The translations under genes and the position numbers were made by a program. A stretch of DNA of 64,000 nt, taken from Zymoseptoria tritici IPO323. Its lineage: Eukaryota; Ascomycota; Dothideomycetes; Mycosphaerellales; Mycosphaerellaceae. Within the stretch, counting starts at the first letter, position 1, and each line of letters opens with the position of its first letter. A model generated the notes under the pieces. It did no database searches. It saw nothing but the letters and a program-made list of their open reading frames with translations, and was not told the origin of the DNA. Positions 55,885 to 64,000 of the stretch are shown in pieces. Where the stretch lies: NCBI RefSeq assembly GCF_000219625.1, contig NC_018216.1, forward strand, positions 806,001 through 870,000, given 5' to 3'.

Positions 55885-56700
55885 ACCCAAGGCCGCTGGT
55901 TCCAATGATCGCCAGTACCCAAGCCCTCCGGCGTTATGTGTATCTGCATACATGTCACCATCATCTGATGAATACTGCGTGTGCTGCATGTATTGTGATA
56001 CATACCTCGAAGTGCCAACCATGGCTCGCTGTGGTAGTAGGATTGCTTTTGGTGGAGTCGCCAGCCCGGATGTGATTCGCGAGCTCTTCGAGGCTCTCGA
56101 AAGACACTTGATTTGTATGGATGTCGTCTCAAGCAACTTCGCCGTGTTTCGCAAAGGCAAGCTGCGCTGCCGATCGAGACGCTGCTTTGATGGGCCGAGT
56201 TTCCGCAGAATGAGAACGGACAAGCATGCCAAAGTGGGACACGACATCTTGGATAGTAGCATTGGAGTTGCCTAGCAACGAGAGAAGAAGCGAAAGCAAA
56301 AAAGGAAGATCAAGAAAAGCAGACCATGCACCTACCCTTGGCCAGTCCAATGGCCATTGGTTTGGAACGTCAGCGGTCCTGAGATGAACAGAGGACCTGC
56401 ATACTCATTTCCTGTCGCGGTACCGCGCAGGACCCAGACCATGTCCGCGAGCACCTCGCGAGGATCGAAGGAGAGGTGTACTGCTCTTTAGCATCTCGCA
56501 ACGCGGCCGGATGGCCATTGCAGGCCCAAAACCTCGAGCTCAAACGCATGGTACCTGACATAACACCGCCGCGCGCTCCAATCGACGCGCACCGCACCAC
56601 CTTCGCGTCCCCGAAATGACCACACCACTGCAAGCACTTCCGCACAATCCAGGTTGGCACGAACTCAAAGCGTCGAATGGCGTCGCACGATGTGACATCG
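55885..56700 (-). pseudogene. Possible multi-exon or decayed gene, family unknown
   Basis: Three minus-strand blocks read like one protein. Block 1 (about 56,489-56,338) has LSFDPREVLADMVWVL and continues to a donor-like GTAGGT. Block 2 (about 56,270-56,006) holds FESLEELANHIRAG and SHGWHFE, ending at a GTATGT donor. Block 3 (about 55,955-55,885) continues GLGTGDHWNQRPW. Block 2 contains a TGA about 43 codons in, unless an unseen intron removes it, and the upstream part in another frame (FALTKGGDVTSCDAIRRFEF, about 56,745-56,670) lacks an obvious start codon. Either splicing is more complex than I can resolve or this is a recent pseudogene. RIP is not the cause, since CA and TG are normal here. 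Confidence 0.35.
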
Positions 56701-57007
56701 CCTCCCTTGGTCAGAGCGAAGCTGAAATAAGTCGTTGCGCGTGAAGGGGCTGGCGATCGGAGGAAGTTGTGGATGGAATTGGGTGAGGTTGTGGGCTGGA
56801 GTGGATGTTTGGGGAGCGGTCAGAATGTGAGGTTGAAGTTGGAGTGAGAGATGTGGGCGGCCGTAGCAGTGAATTTAAGCTCACGGGAACCAGCGGGAGG
56901 GCCGCAGAGCTTATCTTGAAGCAGATCGGACAGTCAAAAGTCTTTGCATCGAATCCTTGCCGGAGACGTCACTGACATCAGTATCGACACGCTGTATTGT
57001 GTTCGCA

Positions 57008-57490
57008 ATGGCAGACTCAACAACAGCCGTGGAATCTACGACAGGTGTCACATCTTCAAACCACCGCCTCGCCAAAGCAAAAGACTCCCTGAACTTCCTC
57101 CTCGACCCCAAATCCGGCCCGCAACCAACTCAACTCCGCACACGAGCCTTCCTCCGCAGTGTTCGGTACATCGCCATCTTCGTCTTCTGGCGACTAGTCC
57201 GATATGCCAAATATGCCGCCATGGGAGCGCTGGTCGCTGCAGTCAGCGGGACGGCGATCGGATCAGTCATGAGTGGCGCAGCGTTTGTGATTGCACCGAC
57301 GGGGATCGTGGGTGGCGCGGGCATGGGGTTGATTTATGCTGTTGCGAGGTTTGGGTTCAGGAGGGCCAGGGGGAAGGGGAGGAAGGGTGGGAAGAAGGAG
57401 AGGAGCGGGGATCCGCGGAAGGATGAAAGGGATGGTGCTGAGGGAGAGAGGGAGGTGGTTGTGCCAGCGCCGAAAGTGGATCCTTGGTGA
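57008..57490 (+). CDS. Small uncharacterised membrane protein (160 aa)
   Basis: I do not recognise the family. The ATG at 57,008 (MADSTTAVESTTG) is preferred over the upstream in-frame ATG at 56,957, because the latter adds an unconserved-looking leader. A Ser/Thr-rich N-terminus leads to hydrophobic segments at about residues 60-75 (YIAIFVFWRLV) and 80-115, the latter rich in Gly/Ala (GALVAAVSGTAIGSVMSGAAF). The C-terminal 45 residues are strongly basic then acidic (RARGKGRKGGKKERSG). This suggests one or two membrane passes with a charged cytosolic tail. Location and function are unknown. Confidence 0.7.
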   Translation: MADSTTAVESTTGVTSSNHRLAKAKDSLNFLLDPKSGPQPTQLRTRAFLRSVRYIAIFVFWRLVRYAKYAAMGALVAAVSGTAIGSVMSGAAFVIAPTGIVGGAGMGLIYAVARFGFRRARGKGRKGGKKERSGDPRKDERDGAEGEREVVVPAPKVDPW

Positions 57491-57917
57491 TGGCCGTATC
57501 GCGGGCGAGAGCATGCCGCGCTTGACCGTTGCCGTGGACCACAGTACTAGACATTCATCTATGCAGCACGAGACTAGTGGGCTCGCACTGGACGACCACG
57601 ATCAAGAACTTTGAGATGTTGAGCACTCCGTCATGGCCACTTGATGTGAAGCCGATTGGAGCGGCTGCGCTGAATCGTAGATACGGAAATGCAGCGCACG
57701 TGAGATGCAATCCTCGAAGAACCCCTCGTGCCGCTCTGCTTCATCCTCGAATTCAGACACCCGAACGCACACGACGGGGCGTTACTGTGCTTCTATTTGC
57801 TGGACCTTTCCTGGCCCACTTCAATCAGTGGTATCTCATTAATGCCTCTCGCTGCAATGCTTGAACTCCTCATTCACATGCATGATGATATGGTCGTAAC
57901 ACATCCAGTCGCATCAA
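57491..57917. other. Convergent intergenic region
   Basis: About 430 bp between the small membrane protein and the SDS22 gene. I see only short overlapping open frames without support. Confidence 0.5.
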
Positions 57918-59132
57918 TCACGTCACTTTGACATATGCTGCACAACGGTTAGCATACGCTCTTCATGCACGTAGACAAGTCGACTCACCAGCATCAATCT
58001 TCGTAATCTGTGGCAAAGCCAGTCGGACCTTGTTGCGGTACAAGACCGGATTCTGTCGTTGTATCGGGTTGCCTTCCAGGTAGACCTCTTCCAACTTCTC
58101 CTTGTTCTTCAACACTCGCTCCACTTCGTGGAAGCTGTCGATCTGACAGTTTGACGCCCAGACGTTCTCCAAATCGTTCAACTCCTCCAGTCCTTTCAGA
58201 TCCTTGATGGGATTGGTTTGAAAGTCGAGAATCTCGAGCTTGGTGTTGTTCTTGAGCGGCTCGAGAGATGTAATCTTGTTGTCGCTGACGTATAACTCCG
58301 TCAACTGCGGTATTGTCTCAATGCCGTCGAGCGAGGTGAGTCGATTTGCCTGAATGCTCAGTGTCCGTAGGTTGGTCAGAGTGCTCAATCCCTTCAATTC
58401 CGTGATCTTGTTCTGTCCCAGCCACAGCGACTCCAACTTTGTGAGCGTCTCGAGTCCCTCAATCTCTCGTATTCTGTTCGCTCCCAGCTCCAGATATGTG
58501 AGGTTCGTCAACTCTTCCAAATTCTCAATCTTTGAGATGCGGTTCTGCACGAAGTATATATGGTGTAGCTTCTTCAACGTTTCCACGTGCTTGATATGCT
58601 TCAGCTTGTTGTAGCTGAGATCGAGCGTTGTGAGAGATGTGAATGGCTCCAGTCCTTCAATATGCTTCAAGAGGTTGTCGTATAGCTCCAACTCTTCCAA
58701 TGTGGATGCACACGTATCCGGCAGCTCGATTTTCTGGATTTGGTTCTGGCGAAGGCAAATTCGTTGCAGTTTCTTGAATCGTTCGAGATGTAGTGAGGCC
58801 ATGGAGGAGACACGGGAGTGTTGCACATCGATTTCCTGGGGACCTGTGTCAGGCCTCTTCCTTGTTCATGCGGCTCCTGCACTCACCTCAACATCAGGAT
58901 CCTCCCCTTCCAGCAAATCTTCGTCTGCATCGATTTGATCAACCGGAGGTGCATCCTCGTCCGAATAATCAGGATCACTGAGCGCTTCGGGGTTCGCCAG
59001 AGTGGCTTGTTTGTTCACTCTCAGCTTGCCATCCCAGCCAGACTTACTGGTCGGGGTGCCTGGCTTGGGTGATGACGAGGTTCCATTTGGTGCTTCAGTG
59101 CCGTTGGCGACTGGCTCGGCCTCGTTCGACAT
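57918..59132 (-). CDS. sds22: Protein phosphatase 1 regulatory subunit SDS22 (leucine-rich repeats)
   Basis: SDS22 binds protein phosphatase 1 and controls its biogenesis and its role in mitotic exit. Exons 58,887-59,132, 57,989-58,835 and 57,918-57,937 give 370 aa. Introns 58,836-58,886 (51 nt, GTGAGT...CCCAG) and 57,938-57,988 (51 nt, GTGAGT...GCAG). The N-terminal 90 residues are acidic and disordered. About eleven SDS22-type leucine-rich repeats of 22 residues follow (LTTLDLSYNKLKHI, LTYLELGANRIREI and so on), ending in the LRR cap. The 20-nt last exon changes the end of the protein from a readthrough GESTCLRA to AYVKVT, matching the family's IDATYV-like C-terminus. The first intron junction restores VEEIDVQHSRV, a conserved SDS22 opening. 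No unusual residues seen. Confidence 0.93.
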
Positions 59133-59924
59133 GGTGGATGAGGGAAGGGAAGATGGGTGAGAGTGATAGTTGGAGATGATCAAACTTTCGACAAGGCGTT
59201 CAGGGTGACGCGAAGTTTGTCATCAGGCGCGCGAGATCACATGTGAGCCTCCTATGTGTGGCGCTGATCCGGTGGAGGTGGATGAGCAAAGAGGAGGGGC
59301 AGTTTTTGGAGAGCGACATCGCTTCCCCAGATCGACCGCGGCCCGCAGCGGCATGCCGGAAGCTTGTCACTTGATGGTCAACGACGTTCCTCGTCTTCCT
59401 GCTCCGACCAACTCACCTTCCTAGACATCTACGGTGCCTTATATCCGCTTCTTCTTCGTCGATCGCGCGTACAGTCGTAGAGATGCAGTCGAATGTCTGT
59501 CATGCACCTCAGCATCAGCGATGAGTCGGCAATGTGACCTGACGACCCCCGTCTGCTGCTTCCTCCTTCACAGGGAAGCACTAAGTGCTTAGGCAATGCT
59601 CGGTCCCACGAACATATGAGCTGGACTCCTCCAATCGGGCAATCGTCAGCTGTACCAGAAGAGGAGCCTCCATGATCAGGCAAAACCTGCCTCTCGTGCT
59701 ATCACTCCACCATTCGCGACTCGCGATGCCTCGTCTAGACTACACGATGCCCGACTCGACGTCAGCAGCATTCAGATCGACGACGATCGCAAAGGGAAGG
59801 CTACTTAGGTGTCTGTTGATACCTGATGTCACATCCCATCAGTCCCTCTACGTCTGATTCTATCTTCACGTTTCCTTTCATTCTTCTTCCCTCATTGCGC
59901 TGGAAACCTCTCTCGACTGCCACC
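59133..59924. other. Divergent promoter region between SDS22 and the MFS gene
   Basis: About 790 bp. Short frames (up to 90 codons) lack support. Pyrimidine-rich stretches just upstream of 59,925 suit a fungal 5' UTR. Confidence 0.5.
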
Positions 59925-61704
59925 ATGTCAAGACTGACCATGGAAAGAAGCATCTCCGTAACCTGTTCGGATGTGACAAACGAAAAGGACGAGGACGAGC
60001 ATAACGAGTATAGACAAGGGATCCCGCACACACACATTGACATTGGTAAGTCGTGAAAGCCTGACGAGCATCAATGGCTTGACTAACTCCTCCCAGCACC
60101 CGATCCTCTCGGTCATACAGCTCAGCATGGCGCTTATGAGCATCACCAGCATCATGATTTGAACGACGATGCGTTTCAAGAAAAGCATTTCGTCGATTGG
60201 GAAGGACCAGATGACCCCGAGAATCCCTTCAACTGGTCTGACAAACGAAAGTGGCTGATCACGATTACCACTTGCTTCATGTGAGTCTCTCTCACAAAGT
60301 CATAGACATACTCCTCGCTCACTATCTCCCAGCTCTGTTCTTCTCGGTCTCCCAGCCGGAGCATACGGCGTGGCCACACCTCAGATGAAAGCCCTCTGGT
60401 CCATCGACGAGACCAACTTTCCCTACATCTCCTTTGGCCTCGTGACCTGGAACATGGGCGCCGCCATTGCACCTCTCGTCTTCGTCCCCTTGACCGAAAA
60501 CACAGGCCGCATGCCGGGTTACTTCGCCTCCTATGTCCTCTTCCTCCTGTTTCTCCTTCCCTCCGCTCTCGCGCCCAACTTCGCCACAATCCTCGTCACC
60601 CGCTTCTTCGCCGGCGGTGCTTCATCCGTGGCCATCAACATCGTCGGCGGCACCATCACGGACATCTGGCGTGGTGACCGCGCTCGTAGTCTTCCGATGT
60701 CCATCTTCGCCCTTTCCGGAGTCGTCGGCATCGCTCTGGGACCATTCATCGGCGGCGCCATCACCACCTCCCTCTCCTGGCGGTGGATCTACTGGATCCA
60801 ACTGATCATCGACGGCGGCCTCCTCCCAATCTTCTACTTCATCCTCACCGAAACCCGCGGCGACGTCCTCCTCATGAAACGCGCCCAAAAGCTCCGAAAA
60901 GAAGGCTACAAGAGGGTCACCTCCCCTCTCGAGCAAGCGGACACCGGTCTCCTCGCCGCCATCAAAATCTCCTTCCTCCGCCCAACGAAGATGCTCACCT
61001 CGGAATTCGTCGTCATAGCCTTCACCCTCTGGGTCTCCTTCGCCTGGGGCATCCTCTTCCTCTTTCAATCCTCCGTGCCCCTCGTCTTCTCCCAAGTCTA
61101 CGACTTCTCCACTTTCCAAGTCACCCTGGTCCAACTCGCCCTGTCCGTCGGCGCCCTACTCGCCACCCTCCTCAATCCCATTCAAGACGCGCTCTACCTC
61201 TCCTCCGCTCACCGCAACACCGAACGACCCGGGAAACCCATCCCCGAAGCGAGGTTATACACCGCTGTTCCTGGCAGTCTCATCTTCAGCGCGGGGATGT
61301 TCTGGTTCGGATGGACGAGTCGCGAGGATATCCACTGGATCGTGCCGACGTTTGGGCTTGGATGCGTGGGCGTCGGGGTGTACTCCATCTATCTCAGTGT
61401 GGTGAATTACCTCGCCGACGCCTATGAAAAATATGCCGGCTCCGCTTTGTCCGCGGCCTCCATGGGTCGGAACGTCTTCGGCGCCTTCTTACCCCTCGCT
61501 ACGCCGGCGCTGTACGGTACCCTCGGAACGGCGTGGGCGTCGAGTCTGGTGGGGTTCATTGGACTGGCGTTGAGTGCTGTGCCGGTGGTCTTATTGGTCA
61601 AGGGCCAGGAGATTCGGGCGAAGAGTCCGTTCATGTTGGAGAGCACTTATGATGCTGGAGAGGGAGAGGCGAGGAGGGAGAGTCTGGCTAGGAGGCGGGG
61701 ATGA
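59925..61704 (+). CDS. MFS transporter of the DHA1 (drug:H+ antiporter-1) type
   Basis: Exons 59,925-60,045, 60,097-60,280 and 60,333-61,704 give 558 aa. Introns are 51 and 52 nt, with GTAAGT/GTGAGT donors and CCCAG acceptors. Exon 2 carries the DHA1 hallmark WEGPDDPENPFNW before the first helix. Exon 3 starts in helix 1 (ISVLLGLPAGAYG). A loop 2-3 motif (ENTGRMPG), motif C-like GVVGIALGPFIGG in helix 5, and a SWRWIYWI segment follow; twelve helices are plausible. A long central loop precedes the second half. The family exports drugs, polyamines or organic metabolites at the plasma membrane; substrate cannot be told from sequence. The N-terminal 90 residues are His/Asp/Glu-rich (HTAQHGAYEHHQHHD). 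The ATG at 59,925 has a good context (caccATG). Confidence 0.9.
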
Positions 61705-62010
61705 GGTAGGAGAGGGGTAAGATAGCGATCGGTGATGGTGGTGATGGTGATGGAGGTGGGTGGATGTGGACAGGTCGCCTCCTTCAGATTGGAAGTGGTA
61801 GAAGGTGTTAATCACGTGGAGAAGGGACATGGAACGAACAGTAACACGTATATTCGTCAACAAAGCTGTCTCTTTCATTCATGTCCCTCCTTTCATTTAC
61901 ATCCGGGTATATCCATCCAAAAATCCAAAGGTTCTTATCTACACATCATGTCTCCTTTCAATCATACATTCCAATCCTCGGCTACTCGCCTTCGCCAAAT
62001 CTCCATCATT
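61705..62010. other. Convergent intergenic region with a gatggtg microsatellite
   Basis: About 306 bp between the MFS gene and the 62,011 gene. It contains an imperfect GAT/GGT repeat near 61,728-61,765. No gene seen. Confidence 0.5.
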
Positions 62011-63690
62011 TCAAGACCTCACCCCCTCGGCCTCCCTCCTCTGACTCTGACTCCCTCCCACCCTCGCCCTCATCAACTCTGCATTCCTCGCCATGAAACT
62101 CTCCCCTAGACTGCCACTCGTAAAACTCGATGCCCCCGCGCGCTCATACCGACTCCCATAAATCTCCTCCGCCACGACTCTCTCCTCCGCGCGCTCGTAA
62201 TCCTGCCCGCGATACACGGGGTCCATGTTCGCCGAGGGACGTCGGAAACCGGGATATGTAGGTTGGCGAGAGGATGACGGCGAGGTGTAGGAGCTGGGAG
62301 AGAGGGGTTCGATGTGGTCTGCTGGAGACGACGTGACCATGTCCTGATCGGAGGTGTCGTCGGGTGAGGAGCGGAGGCTGGGAGATGGCTGTACGCGGCC
62401 TGTGACGATAGGTTCGTCGGGATCGGATGTAGAGTCTGGTGATTGTGGTCGGTCGGAGTCTTCGTCTTCGTTTTCGAGGTCGAAGAGATCGCCGTCCGGA
62501 TCGAGTTTGGTTCGTGAGGGTTCCGGAGGTGAGATGGGCGTTTGTGTTGTGGATGAATTGGGTGTGGCCGCGGGTGTCGTGGTTTCAGGACTTCTTGCTG
62601 GTGATGGGTCGGCTTTGGCGGGCTGTGTTGTGACGGATGGCTGTGGTGAGGGATCTGTAGATGGCCGTGTTTCCGACTGAGCCGCGGCCACTCCCTTTAC
62701 GCCATTCAATCCACTGGCGACCTGTGCGTCGATCGAAGCCATCTTCTCCCTCTCCTTCTCCTTCCGTGACGATGACGATGATCGTGTCCGTGAATGTGAA
62801 GGCGTGTGGTTGTTGTTCAGCAACGACAGCGGAACGTTATCCGACGGTTTGACGATCGAATCTCCAACCGCTAGAGAAACTCGTTTCCGCTTCGACCGCT
62901 CCCCACTCGGTGACTTCAACGCGGAAGCCAGTCTTCCATCCGCGGAAGATCCTGATGATGACGTCCGATGAGCGAGCTGCAGGTGCACCGGTCTCTTCAA
63001 CTTGGCCTGTACCGTCGAGTCTGAATTTGCTCGTTGTAATGCGTCCTCCTCTCCTCCGCCTTCTCTTGACGGTGCAGCCGCAGGTGGTGCCGACTCTGAC
63101 CGACCTGCTCCCAGCGGGACGTCATTCTCCTTCTCCTCCTTTCGTTCCACCTTCTCCCCTAGCGCAGGAAGGAACGTCGGCGTAAAGACTCCTAGAAATT
63201 CCTTCTCCCGCTCGTTGCTAGCTCTGCGATTGACCAAACCCGCCGCCGACTTGGCCTGCAACACCGTTGAACCGTCCTCATCGTCCACCGCTGAGATAGC
63301 TAAAGGTTGACCAATCTGCTGCCTGCTCAGTCCATTCGCCAAAAGCGCATCCACGACCGACTGCTGCTGCTGCTGTCCACGGATTTGCGGCGAATTCGAA
63401 GGATCTCGGACCGTTGACTCGGATGAAGTTCTTCTCGTCTTCCCCGCAGTAGCCTCATTCACACCTCCTCCTCCATTCCCACTCTGCTTGTACTGCACTC
63501 TCAAGTCCTTCTCATACGTCTTGTAGTCGCGCTCTTTCGCCGCGATGTATTTGTGGATTGAATCATCCAATTGTTTCCGTTTCTGCTCAAGCAGGTCGAG
63601 GTAATCCTGGGGTAAGGCGGCGTCGGCCAGGGATTTGCGAAAGGATTGTCGGCGGGTGTTGGCGTCCCCTCGACAAGAGGGCTCGGCCAT
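62011..63690 (-). CDS. Uncharacterised disordered protein with N-terminal coiled coil (559 aa)
   Basis: I do not recognise a characterised family. The single-exon frame starts at 63,690. Residues about 12-70 form a basic, heptad-like segment (LLEQKRKQLDDSIHKYIAAKERDYKTYEKDLR), probably a coiled coil and the only part that looks folded. The rest is rich in Ser, Pro, Thr, Glu and Asp, with poly-Gln (QQQQQ near residue 111), an RKRKRVSL-type basic cluster near 272, and an acidic LFDLENEDEDSD stretch near 405. The last 100 residues have Arg/Glu patches. No signal peptide or membrane helix. A regulatory or cytoskeletal adaptor role is possible but unsupported. Confidence 0.8.
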   Translation of the reverse strand: MAEPSCRGDANTRRQSFRKSLADAALPQDYLDLLEQKRKQLDDSIHKYIAAKERDYKTYEKDLRVQYKQSGNGGGGVNEATAGKTRRTSSESTVRDPSNSPQIRGQQQQQSVVDALLANGLSRQQIGQPLAISAVDDEDGSTVLQAKSAAGLVNRRASNEREKEFLGVFTPTFLPALGEKVERKEEKENDVPLGAGRSESAPPAAAPSREGGGEEDALQRANSDSTVQAKLKRPVHLQLAHRTSSSGSSADGRLASALKSPSGERSKRKRVSLAVGDSIVKPSDNVPLSLLNNNHTPSHSRTRSSSSSRKEKEREKMASIDAQVASGLNGVKGVAAAQSETRPSTDPSPQPSVTTQPAKADPSPARSPETTTPAATPNSSTTQTPISPPEPSRTKLDPDGDLFDLENEDEDSDRPQSPDSTSDPDEPIVTGRVQPSPSLRSSPDDTSDQDMVTSSPADHIEPLSPSSYTSPSSSRQPTYPGFRRPSANMDPVYRGQDYERAEERVVAEEIYGSRYERAGASSFTSGSLGESFMARNAELMRARVGGSQSQRREAEGVRS

Positions 63691-64000
63691 TCAGTCGGGT
63701 GCTGTGGTGGGTGGTGCTTTCGTTGAGGTCGGACCCAAGCTGGCGGTGTGCGGTGGAGTCGTGGTGGGGTTGAAGGTGGGATGTGAACGTGGTCGACTTT
63801 GACGACGCATCCGACCGCGTGGGATGGTGCTGTATGGTATGGTGTATTGTGTGTGTGAGGAAGAAGAGGAGGATGATCGGATCTGATGGTAGCGTGATCT
63901 GTCCGGTCGGGCGTCTGGTCGGTAGAACTCGAACTATAGAATGGGTCGGATATACGGTGGATGGGCGACCACCTCATTCAGACTTTGGGTCTAGTCGTCG
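63691..64000. other. Upstream region of the 63,690 gene, cut by the window edge
   Basis: About 310 bp. A minus-strand frame at 63,501-63,977 overlaps the gene start in another frame and looks like chance. Alternating gt/tg-rich strings near 63,835-63,865 are present. The promoter of the 63,690 gene should be here. Confidence 0.4.

Noticed and set aside
60622..61427. Long open frames (170 and 214 codons) overlapping the DHA1 transporter
   Set aside because: They are other-frame shadows of a high-GC gene with twelve plausible membrane helices.
1..64000. tRNA, rRNA or other structured RNA genes
   Set aside because: I looked for cloverleaf-like arms and conserved boxes by eye and found none convincing; tRNAscan-SE would settle this.

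Overview
The window looks like a filamentous ascomycete (Pezizomycotina) chromosome. The genes have short GT-AG introns (48-63 nt), a Zn2Cys6 regulator, GH32 and GH13 enzymes, and a flanking repeat block with the C-to-T signature of repeat-induced point mutation (RIP) at CpA. A Dothideomycete (Mycosphaerellales-like) host is my guess, not something the sequence proves.

Positions 1-39,849 are a nested transposon graveyard with no recognisable host gene. In the hardest-hit parts CA and TG are almost absent while CG is common, so Gln and Trp codons have become TAG/TAA. Several insertions can be delimited by target-site duplications (TSDs). A short-LTR Gypsy element on the minus strand (41-14,145) sits in a small LTR element ('element A', ends at 1-37 and 15,670-15,954). 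A Tad1-like LINE (7,282-12,865) sits in that Gypsy. Element A abuts a Gypsy remnant ('Gypsy-C', from 15,955) that carries a LINE-tailed chimeric insertion (16,682-17,457) and a full-length chromodomain Gypsy ('Gypsy-D', 19,069-25,403). A lightly mutated solo LTR lies at 26,845-27,149. A pogo-like DNA transposon with 45-bp inverted repeats (29,232-39,849) carries a third complete Gypsy ('Gypsy-E', 30,051-38,477). Two of the Gypsy elements carry extra coding-like sequence on the strand opposite to pol, between pol and the 3' LTR.

Positions 39,850-64,000 are ordinary gene-dense euchromatin, and the switch is abrupt: the first gene starts about 226 bp from the pogo terminus. Order: uncharacterised disordered protein (+), cis-prenyltransferase (-), GH32 beta-fructofuranosidase (-), MAL-type sugar transporter (+), GH13 alpha-glucosidase (+), Zn2Cys6 regulator (+), uncharacterised small protein (+), a doubtful minus-strand gene, small membrane protein (+), SDS22 phosphatase regulator (-), DHA1 MFS transporter (+), uncharacterised coiled-coil/disordered protein (-).

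The GH32 enzyme, transporter, GH13 enzyme and regulator form a compact cluster (45,710-54,766) that would suit uptake and intracellular cleavage of sucrose or maltose-type sugars under a local activator. The transporter gene lacks sequence for the first two membrane helices, so the cluster may have lost its uptake step. Exon structures were inferred by eye from splice signals and family continuity; no transcript data or homology search was available.
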